DNA of 64,000 bases. Origin: Thozetella sp. PMI_491. Taxonomy: Eukaryota > Ascomycota > Sordariomycetes > Chaetosphaeriales > Chaetosphaeriaceae. The notes beneath the pieces are model-generated. The model ran no database searches and was not told the DNA's origin. It worked only from the letters and a program-made list of their open reading frames with translations. Both the position numbers and the translations under genes were made by a program. This document shows positions 1 to 10,900 of the stretch, one piece after another (the first letter of the stretch is position 1; every line of letters starts with the position of its first letter). The stretch lies in NCBI GenBank assembly GCA_021432635.1, contig MU270030.1, positions 818,464 through 882,463 of the forward strand, in the 5' to 3' direction.

Positions 1-405
1 TAAGAAGTTGTGCAATCCACACTTTGCTGCCGCTTCCCCTTCTTGCCGATAATGTCGATAGTTGAGCACGATACTGCCGTGCTTAGGCAGGTATTCGTCG
101 ACGCGGGAGGCGGGGAGCTTGTAGTCAGACAAGCCGGAAGGGTGGCGTAAGAAGTTGTGCAGTCTACACTTTGCTGTCGCTTCCCCTTCTTCCCAATAAT
201 ATCGATAGTAGTACAGGATACTGCCGTGCTCAGGCAGGTATTCGTTGACGCGGGAGGCGGAGAGCTTGTAGTCAGACAAGCCGGAAGGGTAGCGTAAGAA
301 GTTGTGCAATCCACGCTTTGCTGCCGCTTCCCCTTCTTCCCGATAATGTCGATAGTTGAGCACGATACTGCCGTGCTTAGGCAAGTGTTTATCGAAACAG
401 GTGGC
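1..405. repeat. Coding tandem repeat, 147-bp unit, about 2.7 copies in window
   Basis: Units begin at 1, 148 and 295 with the same 5' sequence (taagaagttgtgca). They differ by only a few bases. The period is a multiple of three and the minus-strand frame stays open through all copies. The array continues past the left edge. Confidence 0.9.
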
Positions 406-1641
406 GTGGTCGAACAGGGAACGGTCGTGTAGACCGTATCGCACTCGGTGACGTCGCGCTTTTCCTTGCCAATCACGTAGGTGAAGCAGGAGACGGTCGG
501 GCTCACGCAGGCGCTTGTGATCGGAGGCGCTGGCGTCGTTGTCGTGCAGGGAACAGTCGCGTAGCTCGTATCGCACTCGGTGACGTCGCGTTTCCCCTTT
601 CCGATAACGTAGGTAAAACATGAGACGGTCGGGCTCACGCAGGCGCTCGAAACCGGGGGCAGCGGCGTCGTCGTAGAGCACGGGCCCGTTGTGTAGATTG
701 TATCGCACTCCGTGACGTCGCGTTTCCCCTTGCCAATCACGTAAGTGAAGCAGGAGACGGTCGGGCTCACGCAGGCGCTTGTGATGGGAGGCGTGGTCGA
801 CGGGATGGTGGTCGACGGAGCTGTTCTCGGCTTGCAGCCTTCAAGCGTCCATGAGGTGAGCATACACTCGTCGTCATCCCGGGGAGAGAGCTCATCTTGT
901 CCGGGCTCGTCACGAGTTCCCACGGGGCACCACATGGAGGTAGTCACGCATGGATCTGAAGACGCTGAGCACCCGGGAATGGGGAACGTCGTCGGGCCGC
1001 AGACTTCGCTCTCGCAGGCCTCGACGGTCGACATGCATGGATCTGGCGGCGGTGTTGTCGAGGGCGGCGGTGTGGTGCTTGAGGCCTCCTCGCAGCCGGG
1101 GATCGGGATGGTAGTAAAGTAGCAGTCATCAGGGCAGACTCGGATAGTCGACATGCACGGGTCTGGCGGCACTGAAGTAGTGGCGGGTGGCTCAGTGGTG
1201 CTCGGAGCCGGTGCCTCCGGGGCCAGCGCGGCCGAGCTCGCCGGCTGCGTGCTGAACTGGAAGATCGTGCGTACCACTGTCGGCGTGACGGTCGGCACAG
1301 CCATGGTGAGACTGGGCGCCGAGGCGAGCGCCGTGTCGTTGGCCTCGGCTAACTGGAACGCCTTGACGGGGTTCGGGTCGTACTCGGAATGGGAGCCGTC
1401 CGGGAGCGTCTTCATGAGGAAGACGAGGACGCCCATCAGCGCCAAGCTCACAGACAAGCTCGCGAACAGGCCGTAGATGCGCACCAGCCATGGCCGCGCT
1501 GTTGGATTCCCCTTTTCTAGGCAGTGTTAGCGTGGTCAGAGGATGGTCGGAGTCTCTGACCGAAGTCTCTGCGTCAACCGGGCACCTACTGAAGATGTTG
1601 ACCTTCTTCCCCTTCCTGTCGTTGCGCCCAAAGAGACCCAT
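1..1641 (-). CDS. Type II membrane protein with Thr/Ser/Pro/Cys-rich tandem repeats (3' end outside window)
   Basis: Two exons: 1641-1590 and 1516 to beyond position 1, with a 73-nt intron (1589-1517; donor GTAGGT, acceptor CTAG). The splice joins MGLFGRNDRKGKKVNIF to KKGNPTARPWLVRIYG and keeps one frame open to the window edge. A short basic cytosolic N-terminus is followed by one membrane segment (about residues 29-50, LFASLSVSLALMGVLVFLM), so the rest should lie outside the cell. The ectodomain starts with Pro/Thr-rich spacers and Cys-containing units (DPCMST). Three 44-residue repeats follow (132-bp spacing, e.g. SACVSPTVSCFTYVIGKGKR), then at least two and a half 49-residue repeats (147-bp spacing, e.g. 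TIDIIGKKGKRQQSVDC). Each repeat has one KR pair and four Cys. A wall or surface mucin-like protein is likely. A Kex2-processed repeat precursor is possible. I do not recognise a named family. Confidence 0.8.
405..790. repeat. Coding tandem repeat, 132-bp unit, 3 copies
   Basis: The anchor agacggtcgg recurs at 491, 623 and 755, giving exact 132-bp (44-codon) spacing. The copies are near-identical and in frame on the minus strand. The array adjoins the 147-bp array, and both encode a Cys-Ser/Thr-rich unit containing KR. Confidence 0.88.
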
Positions 1642-4600
1642 CGTGGCGGCTCCTGAATGCGCAGCAGTCTATCCTAGCAAACGAGCGACGAGAGCAAACG
1701 AGCGTGGAGCATGTCTTGCGAGGCAGTCGACAGTATAGATCGGCGCCGGCGGGAGAGGCGTTCGCACATAAGGGACTTAGGGGACGCGAAAAGGGGGAAA
1801 GGGCCATGGCGGCGGTCGCAGAGCGCACCCGATTTGTATGCCGGCATATGGGCTGCCAGATACCCCTACCGGGCGCGATGCAACCCGGCAGTGAGGAGAG
1901 CCACCCGGGGCTGAATCCAGACCGCTGGTGTTGAGTCTTCGGACGCAGGCCCTCAGCCGCACGCCGCCGGGTCGGAGCTGGGCCACTCACGATCCCCTGC
2001 CGCCTCGCACTGCAAGCCACGGCAGCCCGCAAGCAAAACACAACCACACATCGACTAGGACTAGGGGTTCACGGAGCCACGGGCTGGGCGCGGTGCCTGC
2101 GTCGTGGGCCAATCGCGCTCCCCCGCCGCTCGTCCCGTGGCGCATTGCGATCGCGGTCGTGGGCGCAGCGGGCGCCCTCCGACCCAAGAGAAGCACCAGA
2201 CGCAGGAGACATTATAGTACAGCCCCTGTTTGATTATTAGCCCGGGCCATCCGATAAAGAAAGTTTCTTAGAGCAGAAACGAGCCAAGAAGGCCAACGGG
2301 CGTAAAGGGCGCTTGCTGCCTTCAAGCCCTCAATCTGGTTGGCCTCTGTCTCGTGCCAAGTCAACAAACCTACAGCAAATGGATTGGAGACGAATGAAAT
2401 ACACCAGGCAGGCGAGGCAACAGAATCAAGCAAGGCAGAAGAGCCAAGGAGAAAGGCGTCGGCGTCGGCGTCGGCCGGCTTCGCGCTTCAGCCCTATGTC
2501 ACGCCACAGGAGTTAGTAGAGAAGGAGACGATATGTTTGATTTGCTGTTAAGCGAACGCCACAAAACGGCTCCGGCCTCTTTCTATTTACGGCGGCGGGA
2601 GTGGTAGGTGTCTAAGGTAGAGGCTAGTTGCGGTAGTGGAGGCGGAGTGTAAAGTCAAGATGACCCATGCAACGCGTCCCTGGCTTTTGAAAACAACGCC
2701 GTCCCGGAAGTTCTTAAATGATATACCTGGTGTATGGAGATATTCAATGCTACTCCCTAAAATTTACAGCCCTTGGTCACACCCTTGACAAAACTCGTTC
2801 CCAAAGATCGATGGTGGTTCGTACTGTGATAATCATCCTCAAATACCTATGACTTTAGCAAGGCAGCAACTTTCCGCTGAGCCACAAGCAAACAAGCACA
2901 ATCTCGAAAGTCGATGCCATGAATCAGGGAAACCGCACAGCAAAAAAGATTAATAGGGTGCTTGCATGGAGAAACCAGTACCACGGCGAACCCTACGGCG
3001 CCGCACCCTACAGGCCACAGTGCCCTGATCGGCATGACTGAAGGGAGTTTGCCATCTGCCTAGCAGGATAGTTCATTATCCCAGAATTTGCTGCAGAATT
3101 TGCTGCAAGAAGCGTTCCGTATAAAATTGGCGGCATTCCACCGAGCAGCCTATCAAGACTCCTTCAAAACATACTGCAAAGAATAGAAGGAGTCTACAGG
3201 CAATATCCAGGTCAGCAAGATCCGCCATGCAATTCCAGCCAAGAAACCCCTATTGCCAAATTGGCGACATTTTATCACGATACCTACCCACAACTTTCAT
3301 GCTGAACATTTCAAAGATCATGAGGCCAACGAATCCTTCTATATAAAGCTTAACATGTACTATTTCACCCGGGGGCTAGCCTACATTCCCTCTGCTGCCC
3401 GGCCCACCCTCGCCATATGCACTGACTGCATAATGCAAGTTGGTACCATTATGTTCCGAATGATTGTCCCTAGATCGTCGGACGAGATAATTTACCAAGA
3501 AGGAACCCTATTCACTTCATGAGCAGACTCGTTGGTACTACTCCACGGCCAGATTCCCCCAGTGGCGCCGTCGTCAATAATGGGGGCAAGTAGGGCGAGG
3601 GCCATCAGGGGCATCTGGATCCACAGGAGTGTCGGTGCGGGCGAGAATGCTTTGGCCAGCGGCATCAGCGGCCAAAGTGCCAACAGATGGGAAAGTGCTG
3701 ATGCTGCTCGGTGTAAGCTGGATGAATTGGCTGATGTATTTCACCGGTTGGACACTGAGCTCGTTCTGTTTTTTGGGGCCTAGCGACCTAATGAGGGTTA
3801 GATAGGCTCCCATGACTTTTAGACGAATTGGTTAGTAAGGAACTCTGCGTGCGTGCCTGGGAGCATCCATAAAGGGGTCGACTTTAACCCTCAGGGTGGT
3901 TCTGGGCATATAAGGGTGATAAGGGGGCTGTAGAGGAGTACGGACAAACCACCTGAAGCCCCGGCTCGAAATTTTCAGGAGAAGCGCTGATAATGTCGCT
4001 CGTCTAGTGCGGAGAACCCTGTGAGGCTGGGGAAGACGGATCCGACATGGTGAAGGTAGTGAATGCTGTTGACGCTAGTGAGATCCTTGAAGTTGGATTT
4101 TGAATGGCGATGCACTCACCAACGCTTCGTTACTGACGTCGATAAGGAGTTACGCAAGATAAACTTTTCGAAATGCTTCGTGGTCAGTGTCCAAAGGGGT
4201 ACAGAGTCGAGACAGCCAGGCCGGAGAAATGAGGACAGGAGAGAGGTAGTACCTATTAGCTTGGTCAGGTGAAGGAGTTGAGGCAAGAGTGCGAGTAGGA
4301 AGGAGAGAGGTTGTTATGTGCTGTAGCGGCAAGTTTAGACAAGCCACAGAAGGGAGGAAATGAGAGTGATGTGACTGCGGGCGTTCCGAGGGCGAGCTAG
4401 CTATGGCCGCTGAGCGCTGTTGAAAGTTTTATGCCTTGCAACGATTGCCTTACGCGCGGCAAAAATGCCATGGAAGGCAGAGATTAGGGTCGTTAAGCGC
4501 ATTGTGTAGAACGAAGGGGACTAGGTAAAGCGAAATGCCGTCGCACCATTACAAGCCCGTCCATATACACACTCGATATAACAGCAATGTTAAGCATCTC

Positions 4601-5423
4601 GTGAGATCGAGAGCAAAGAAACTACCGCAGCAATAACCTGATAAAACTTACTTCCGCCGCTAGCCGCCTCACCGATATAGGCCAATCTGATGGACGTAAT
4701 TACACACCTCTCACTTCCACCTCTTTACCTCCGGGGAGAAACTAGCTGGAACCAGTACGCTCTCTAGGACGTCCATAACAGGCCCGGGACAACAACCTTG
4801 CTGTCCATGCTCGACTAGAAACAATTCTTTGCCTAAGGGTTAGCCAACAGTCAGTCATATAGCTTCCTAGGCCTAGTCGATAAAATGGGATTAGAAAAGA
4901 TGCCGCAAAGTATGAATCCGGTAGCAACCACTACCTGAAGCCGATTTAGCATGGAGCTGTGCTGATGGACCGAGCGGACCAACTGTAGCCTTCTTCAGCC
5001 AGGATACATGTAGAACAAGCCCCCGCGTCTTCCGCCGCTCGCGTATCCTCCGGCGCCTAGTCCGCCCATCTGACCGCACTAAAGCTAACCTCAAGCCACA
5101 AGACTATTTGGTGTTTGACGAGGGTTCTCTCAGTTTTCGCTTTACGCGCAAACCGGCGAGATAGACGGAGAGCTTAATAAGGGCCGCGCTACAGGAGGAA
5201 CAAGGCTACGAGGGCTTTAGCAGAATAGAAGTAGGCTGATACGTAAGTGGAGGAACAGGCGCCGCTACCGGCGGGAGGCCTGCGCGTCCCTTGTTCTTAC
5301 TCCATCAGCCGCGATGCGTTGAGTGGTGAAGAAACGATTGGGAACAGACAGCAGAAAGGATTGTCATTGGGCTAGACTCTCTAGAACCCCCTAACCTAGT
5401 ACAATGGGCTCCGCCTCCGGGGA
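1642..5423. other. Intergenic, no supported gene
   Basis: This contains the 5' flank of the repeat-protein gene and the 3' flank of the GH67 gene. A short ggcgtc triplet repeat lies near 2457-2475. The middle (about 2.6-4.9 kb) is less GC-rich than its surroundings. Short open frames here have no recognisable domain, and I see no convincing splice-linked gene. Confidence 0.6.
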
Positions 5424-7904
5424 TCACTTTGCATGCCGCGGCAGTAGTGAGACGTAGTCCAGCGGCGCCATTTCGGCGCCGTTCGGGGTACCGACGATCC
5501 GCAGTGTGTCCCTCCGCTGGACCTGAACGTCGGGGAGCGTGATGCGAACGGCTGATCCACCGTCCGGCTTGCTGGAGGCTGCATGACCTAACACGTCCTC
5601 GCTGTCCCCTATCCAGCTGCCTACCAGCATGTCGTTCAGGAACACGTCCCACCGCGCGCGACCGCCTGCGACGTCAAAGTAGTTGACGGCGATAGCGTAC
5701 CACCCCGGCGCCACATCCAGCTCCACCTCCGCCGTGCCCGCCGTCGTATTGGATACAGTCACCACCGCCGAGCCGTTGGATGCAGTGACCGCGGGGTACA
5801 ACTCGATCGGCACGTACCCGGTTAGCCGCATGGCCTCGGCCTCGATACGGCGTCGGTGCCGGCCGACTCGGCCGTTCTTGTCGGGAATGCCCGAGAGCTC
5901 ATGGTAAAAAGTGCTTACGGCGTCCCGCCAAACGTCGGCGTGACCAGCTTGGTACCGCAACCGGAAGAGCACGTGGTCGAAGCGCTCGTCGTCAATTTTG
6001 CCCTTGAGTAGCTGCCACGCCGCCGGGAACGTCTGCGCTGTCTGCCGGCCAAAGTAGTGCTGGTCGTAGAAGTGCTGAATCACCGTCTTTCCTGAACGCA
6101 GGAGGTGCGTATAGGGGACGTGGTGGAACCAGAGTAGCAGCTCGTCCGGCGTGGTGCTCAAGTTCTCGTAGACGCGCGCGACTTCGGGGGGGTACTGGCC
6201 CGCGAAGCCTGTGCCGTTGGCCACGGTACGGTCCATGCCGATCGAGGTATTTTCAGAACGAGTCCACATCCCCCAGCCGTTCCCATCCTGAGACGCAGGG
6301 TTAGGCCCGTAGTGGTTGCCCGTGATATCGGTCAGTGTCTGGATGCCCAGGTTGCCCGTGTAGCCTTCGTAGGCCGTCCAAGACGCCAGTGACAGCTGCG
6401 TAACGGTGTCGATGACGCGTTCGTCTAGCCCAAAGGTAAGGCGTGCCCACTCTTGCACGATGTCGTATGGGTCGGCGGTCGGGTCCCATGCTAGCCGCCC
6501 GTACGCAAAAAGATTCGACATGCTTAAGTGGCTGCCTAACCACGTCGAATCGCGGCCAACGTTGACGACAGCCGCGTAGCCGCCGAGGGTGCGGTTGAAG
6601 CGGCGCCCGGCTACGATGTCGCGGACCAGGGATGCTCGGCCATTGGCGCGCATGTCGAAGTCAAGGATGGTCTTCCAGAGCGGCGGGAGGTATACCAGGT
6701 GGCTCTGTTGGCCCAGGTACTCCTGAGTGACCTGCAACTCGATGGCTACGTTGGTCCGCGGTAGGTGCGCGAACAGGGGCGAAGCCGGCTCGCGCACCTG
6801 GAAGTCGATGGGCCCATACTTGATCTGCACCACGACATTGTCGTCGAATTGGCCGTCCAGGGGCGCAAAGTAGTCAACAGCGGCCCTTGCCCGGTCTGCC
6901 TTCCAGTCGGCCTCGTCGAGGTGCTGGTTGTAGACAAAGGCGCGAAACATGGCGATGCCACCGTGCGGCCGAAGCGCGCGAGCGACCAAATTTGCGCCGT
7001 CGGCCAGCGTGCGGTTGTACACGAGGGGGCCCGGCTGGCCCTCCGAGCTGGCCTTGACGAGGTATCCGGCGAGGTCGGGAATCCGCCGGTAGAGGGCGGC
7101 GGTGCGCTCGGCCCACCAGGCGACGACGGCCGGGTCCAGGGGGTCATAGGTGGCGAGGCCACCGAGCTGTTGCGGCGCGGCGAAGTTAACAGCGACGCCC
7201 AAGCGGACGCCGTACGGCCGCATAGCATCGGCAATACGGCCAAGCCCATCAATGTTGGCATCGTTCAGGAGCGCTGGGTCGGCATTGACATTGTTGACGA
7301 CGATGGCATTGAGGCGCACCGACGCCAGGAGGCGGGCGTACTGTGCCACCCGCGACAGGTCGGCCGGGATAAACCCGTTTTCAAAAAAAATAGAACGACC
7401 ACCGTAGCCGCGCTCGATGCTACCGTCGGGGTTGTCCCACTGGTTGACCCAGCGGATTGGTGCATCCGGGCTCGAGACGACGCGCGCGTCGGCGAGGTCG
7501 CCGCGGGCTAGGCGCGACAGGTACTCGAATGCGCCGTACAGGGCGCCGCGCTCGCTCTGGCCGACGATGACGGTTCGGTTGCCCCGGATGTCCAGCACGA
7601 AGCCGTCCTCCGGGCCCAGGAGCGAGCCTAGGGCGTCGTCGGCCGCGGTGCCCACGAGGATGCTGGGCGCCGCCGCCGCCGCCCGCAGGTCGTGCGAGAT
7701 GTTCGCATACTTGCCGAACAGCTCGCGGATGCCCTGCTGCAGCTCCCGGCCGGCCGTGTAGACCGGACTGTCGCGGGACGCGTTGGTGGCCACGATGACG
7801 GACGGGGCGAAGGAGCCCGGCACCGGCGCGTAGCGGAGCCAGGCGCTGAGGCCGTTCTCGGCGGCGGCGCGCCCGGCCACGAGTCCGAGGAGCCAGCAGC
7901 GCAT
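5424..7904 (-). CDS. aguA: Alpha-glucuronidase, glycoside hydrolase family 67
   Basis: Secreted enzyme that removes 4-O-methyl-glucuronic acid from the ends of xylo-oligosaccharides, working with xylanases. Single exon of 826 aa, close to the usual GH67 length. I chose the ATG at 7904 because it begins a signal peptide (MRCWLLGLVAGRAAA). An in-frame ATG at 7967 adds 21 residues without signal character. The (beta/alpha)8 core carries the GH67 motifs KASSEGQPGP (acid Glu288), KYGPIDFQVREP (Asp367) and VTQEYLGQQ (Glu395). Asp367 and Glu395 are 28 residues apart, as in characterised GH67 enzymes. The C-terminal region after about residue 690 matches the usual GH67 C-terminal domain in position. 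All catalytic residues are present, so it should be active. Confidence 0.95.
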   Translation of the reverse strand: MRCWLLGLVAGRAAAENGLSAWLRYAPVPGSFAPSVIVATNASRDSPVYTAGRELQQGIRELFGKYANISHDLRAAAAAPSILVGTAADDALGSLLGPEDGFVLDIRGNRTVIVGQSERGALYGAFEYLSRLARGDLADARVVSSPDAPIRWVNQWDNPDGSIERGYGGRSIFFENGFIPADLSRVAQYARLLASVRLNAIVVNNVNADPALLNDANIDGLGRIADAMRPYGVRLGVAVNFAAPQQLGGLATYDPLDPAVVAWWAERTAALYRRIPDLAGYLVKASSEGQPGPLVYNRTLADGANLVARALRPHGGIAMFRAFVYNQHLDEADWKADRARAAVDYFAPLDGQFDDNVVVQIKYGPIDFQVREPASPLFAHLPRTNVAIELQVTQEYLGQQSHLVYLPPLWKTILDFDMRANGRASLVRDIVAGRRFNRTLGGYAAVVNVGRDSTWLGSHLSMSNLFAYGRLAWDPTADPYDIVQEWARLTFGLDERVIDTVTQLSLASWTAYEGYTGNLGIQTLTDITGNHYGPNPASQDGNGWGMWTRSENTSIGMDRTVANGTGFAGQYPPEVARVYENLSTTPDELLLWFHHVPYTHLLRSGKTVIQHFYDQHYFGRQTAQTFPAAWQLLKGKIDDERFDHVLFRLRYQAGHADVWRDAVSTFYHELSGIPDKNGRVGRHRRRIEAEAMRLTGYVPIELYPAVTASNGSAVVTVSNTTAGTAEVELDVAPGWYAIAVNYFDVAGGRARWDVFLNDMLVGSWIGDSEDVLGHAASSKPDGGSAVRITLPDVQVQRRDTLRIVGTPNGAEMAPLDYVSLLPRHAK

Positions 7905-10900
7905 CTTGCTGGTCAGTTGCCCAGTGCCAGGTCGATGGCGGGCGCCGCCGCCTTTTGTGCCCAGCATGCGGCCAGCGCCCTTCCTGGTTCGGTGCGGAGC
8001 GCTGACTGAGCCAGTTGAGCCAGTTGAGCCTAGATTTAGCCATTCGGCTGAAAGCCGGCCGCGCGCCCGCCCCCTCTCTACCTCCTGCCGGGCCGAGCCG
8101 CGCGGCCGTCTCCCGGCCAGACCACGGGCCAGCGCTGGCTCCGGCGCTGGACGGCGACACTATGGGCGAGCGCTGGCATGCGGGCGTCCTGGCCGCGGAG
8201 CTCGCCTATCCTAGAAGCATCTTCCAGCTCTCCAGGTGCGTCTCCGTCTTCAGGCGTCTGTGTATGGCTCCTAGGTGTTCCAGTCTCCGGCTCCATCTGC
8301 CAGGGGGGGAGAGTGGGTTTCGTCTCCAGGATGCATCTTCCAGCTCCTGGGTCGTCCTCCACCTGGGATGCAAGCGATGGGTTTCCCGCTAGCGGGGGCC
8401 TTCGGGCTGGGATGGGTCGAAAAGTCGTCCGTCCGTCGGTAGAAGCCGGGGTTCGGAAGGCGGCCTGGTGGTGCGATCATACGAGGCGGCCCGGCGCTAG
8501 GTCGGCGAGGCTGGGGCAGCCGTCGCGGCCCGAGTCCCACTCTGCGCGACGCGTCTCGGGTGGTCTGGTTGAAGTTCGATGACGCCTTGCCAGCGGCGGT
8601 CGCGTGGTCACTGGAGCGCCTCTGCATGTGGTGGGAGGGTGCCGTGCATCTCCGGGACCGATCGGGCTGCAGCGCGGGCACATACGCTCCCAGTACCTGC
8701 AGCATCGGGTGCAGACACCGTCTTGGGTCGACATCGAGACCCCGATCCGGTCGGGCCCCTCTTTTGGCAGCCGTAGCCGCCAGGGCGTATCCCTCCTCCC
8801 CCCCTGACGGCGACCCCAGGCCAATCAGGCGGCTCCACCCCACGCTCTGCGTGATGGGCGCCGCGAGCCTCACCTGCATGCATTCGGTTAAGGCACACGG
8901 GCCCCCATGTTGCTGCTAAGTAAAGACGTTTTGATTGCGGTGCCGCGAGGATCTGCGATCTGCGCGAGAGCTCTGACAGCCGACGCGGAGCCCTGACAAA
9001 GTTTCAGAACGTCCATACGCACGCCAGACGCTTTCCGGTCGCGGCGTTATGCTCGGGGGCGCCCTCCGGCTGCAAGTTGCATGCCGACAGGCACCGTGGT
9101 CCGCCGCGGCGATGGTGCGATGTGATAGCTCAACCGACGAGGGTGCTGCCCATGACTGACATGGAGGCTCTTGGCGGTTCTGGGGTCGTGGGGGAGCAGC
9201 GGCAGCTGCATGAATCAGGCATCGTCCGTCGACGCCTCGGCCAGCTGTCGCGGGCACTCGCGGCGGGCGCGTAGGGGCCAAAATAGGTGGTGGTGAGGTC
9301 GGTAGCGAGAAGCTGGCGGCCAAGCATCTCGGCACTGTCACGCCGGCTGCGGATAGATCGATGGATGCTGTCAATAGCAGGCGAGCTATAGGCATGGGCG
9401 GGGCGCTCGAGCGAGCCTTTTGACTTCGGCTGTGCGGCCGAACCAGAAGGCGTCGCAACACAGGGCCCCTGCGCTGCGCCGTAGGGATCTCTGATCACCA
9501 GGTCGCCTCCCCACCTCGACCGACCGCACCCCGGCAGCCGTGATCCGCATGCCGGTGCGTGCTCGGCAAGAGATGGCCGAGTCGCCCGAGGGTACGACGC
9601 CTGCGTATAGTAAGGGCTGACCAAGCTAGACGACGCTGCCGACCTGTCCACTGCCGACTCGATAGGTTAGAGCCGAGTGGGGGTGCCATTCAGGTCGGAA
9701 AGCCGACAGGCGCCTGCGGTCTGGGGACGACCCCACAGCATAAAGAGCTCTTCTTGGCCAGGTAGCACCGAACCAGCTCCCGCTTGCTGACCGTGTCCAC
9801 TCGAGGGGAGCGGAGCATGCTTCGTGCGAGGACGGCGCTCGCGGGTACACAGTACGAGCGCCACGAGCTAGGTCGGAACTCGGGGTGAGACCCAGAAACC
9901 AGAGGGCGGACGCGCATGGGTGCGGCATCCGATCGCACGTCTGGCACGTCTGCTCCAGCGACGCCCGGACCTCGCAACCTTGCTCGACTCGGGGGGCGAG
10001 ATGCGGGCGCCGGCGGGCGTCGAGAGAAGGAAGAGAAAAAGAGCTCGAGCGACCGGGACGGCGAGGCGGCACCCACCTGTCAAACGGACGCTTCGTCGCA
10101 GCTGGGAGGCGGTCTGCACGGCGTCCCAGGTTGAACCTAGCGAACTTTCGCGTGCGTCGACGTTTTGGGACTGGTGCTGCCGCCCCTGCTGGAGGCCCGG
10201 GGGCGCGTAGACTACCTCTGGCACCATGTTCGTTCGATCCAACGGCTACTAGAGGTCTCGTCCAAACTCTGTCGTGCGGGCTATGCAGCGCAACCCCACA
10301 CGCGGCACGCTGCTCGTACGAGACGTTCTGGAAGAGAGGGAAGAAGGTGTCGTCCTGTCGCGCCGGGCGGGGTGAGGCGCCTCTGTCTGAGGGGCAGCAG
10401 AGGACCTCCTGGGCGATGCCGTCCATCCGTCCCGCGCTGGCGCGCCGCGAGGGCGGCCCACGGAGCTCATGGAGCTCTCGTAGATTGCGCACGCCGTCCC
10501 GATATTGTTCAATGTCGAGCCCCTTTCACCCCCCCCGCGCAGCTCCTAGACCCGCTGGGCGACGACCACCCTGAGCACGAGCCCGGGTGCGAAGTACCGG
10601 GTACTTCGCACATGGGCGTCCAGGCGCATGACTGCACCGCAGCATCCGTGCGGCGACGAGGGCCGAGCGCTGCTCGCCAATCGCCATTCCAGGCCGCATT
10701 TTCGAGACTGCGTCGGCTTGGAGCTTTGAACCACAGTCCCGCGCCCGGCTCTGGACGCTGAGGTCATCGGCCAGAGGGTGTCGCCCATTGGGGGCTGCGA
10801 GAGCAGTACGCAAGGGAGGAGGGGGTGCTTGACCGATCCCTTCTCCACCCCCATCGACCCCTCGTCCCCCGCCCTCGAAGAGCGAGGAAGGTGTGGGAGG

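Noticed and set aside
6765-7511. 248-codon plus-strand frame inside the GH67 gene
   Set aside because: Antisense shadow of a strongly supported gene.
9626-10492. 288-codon minus-strand open frame
   Set aside because: Arg/Pro/Ser-rich, with no recognisable family and competing frames of similar length.
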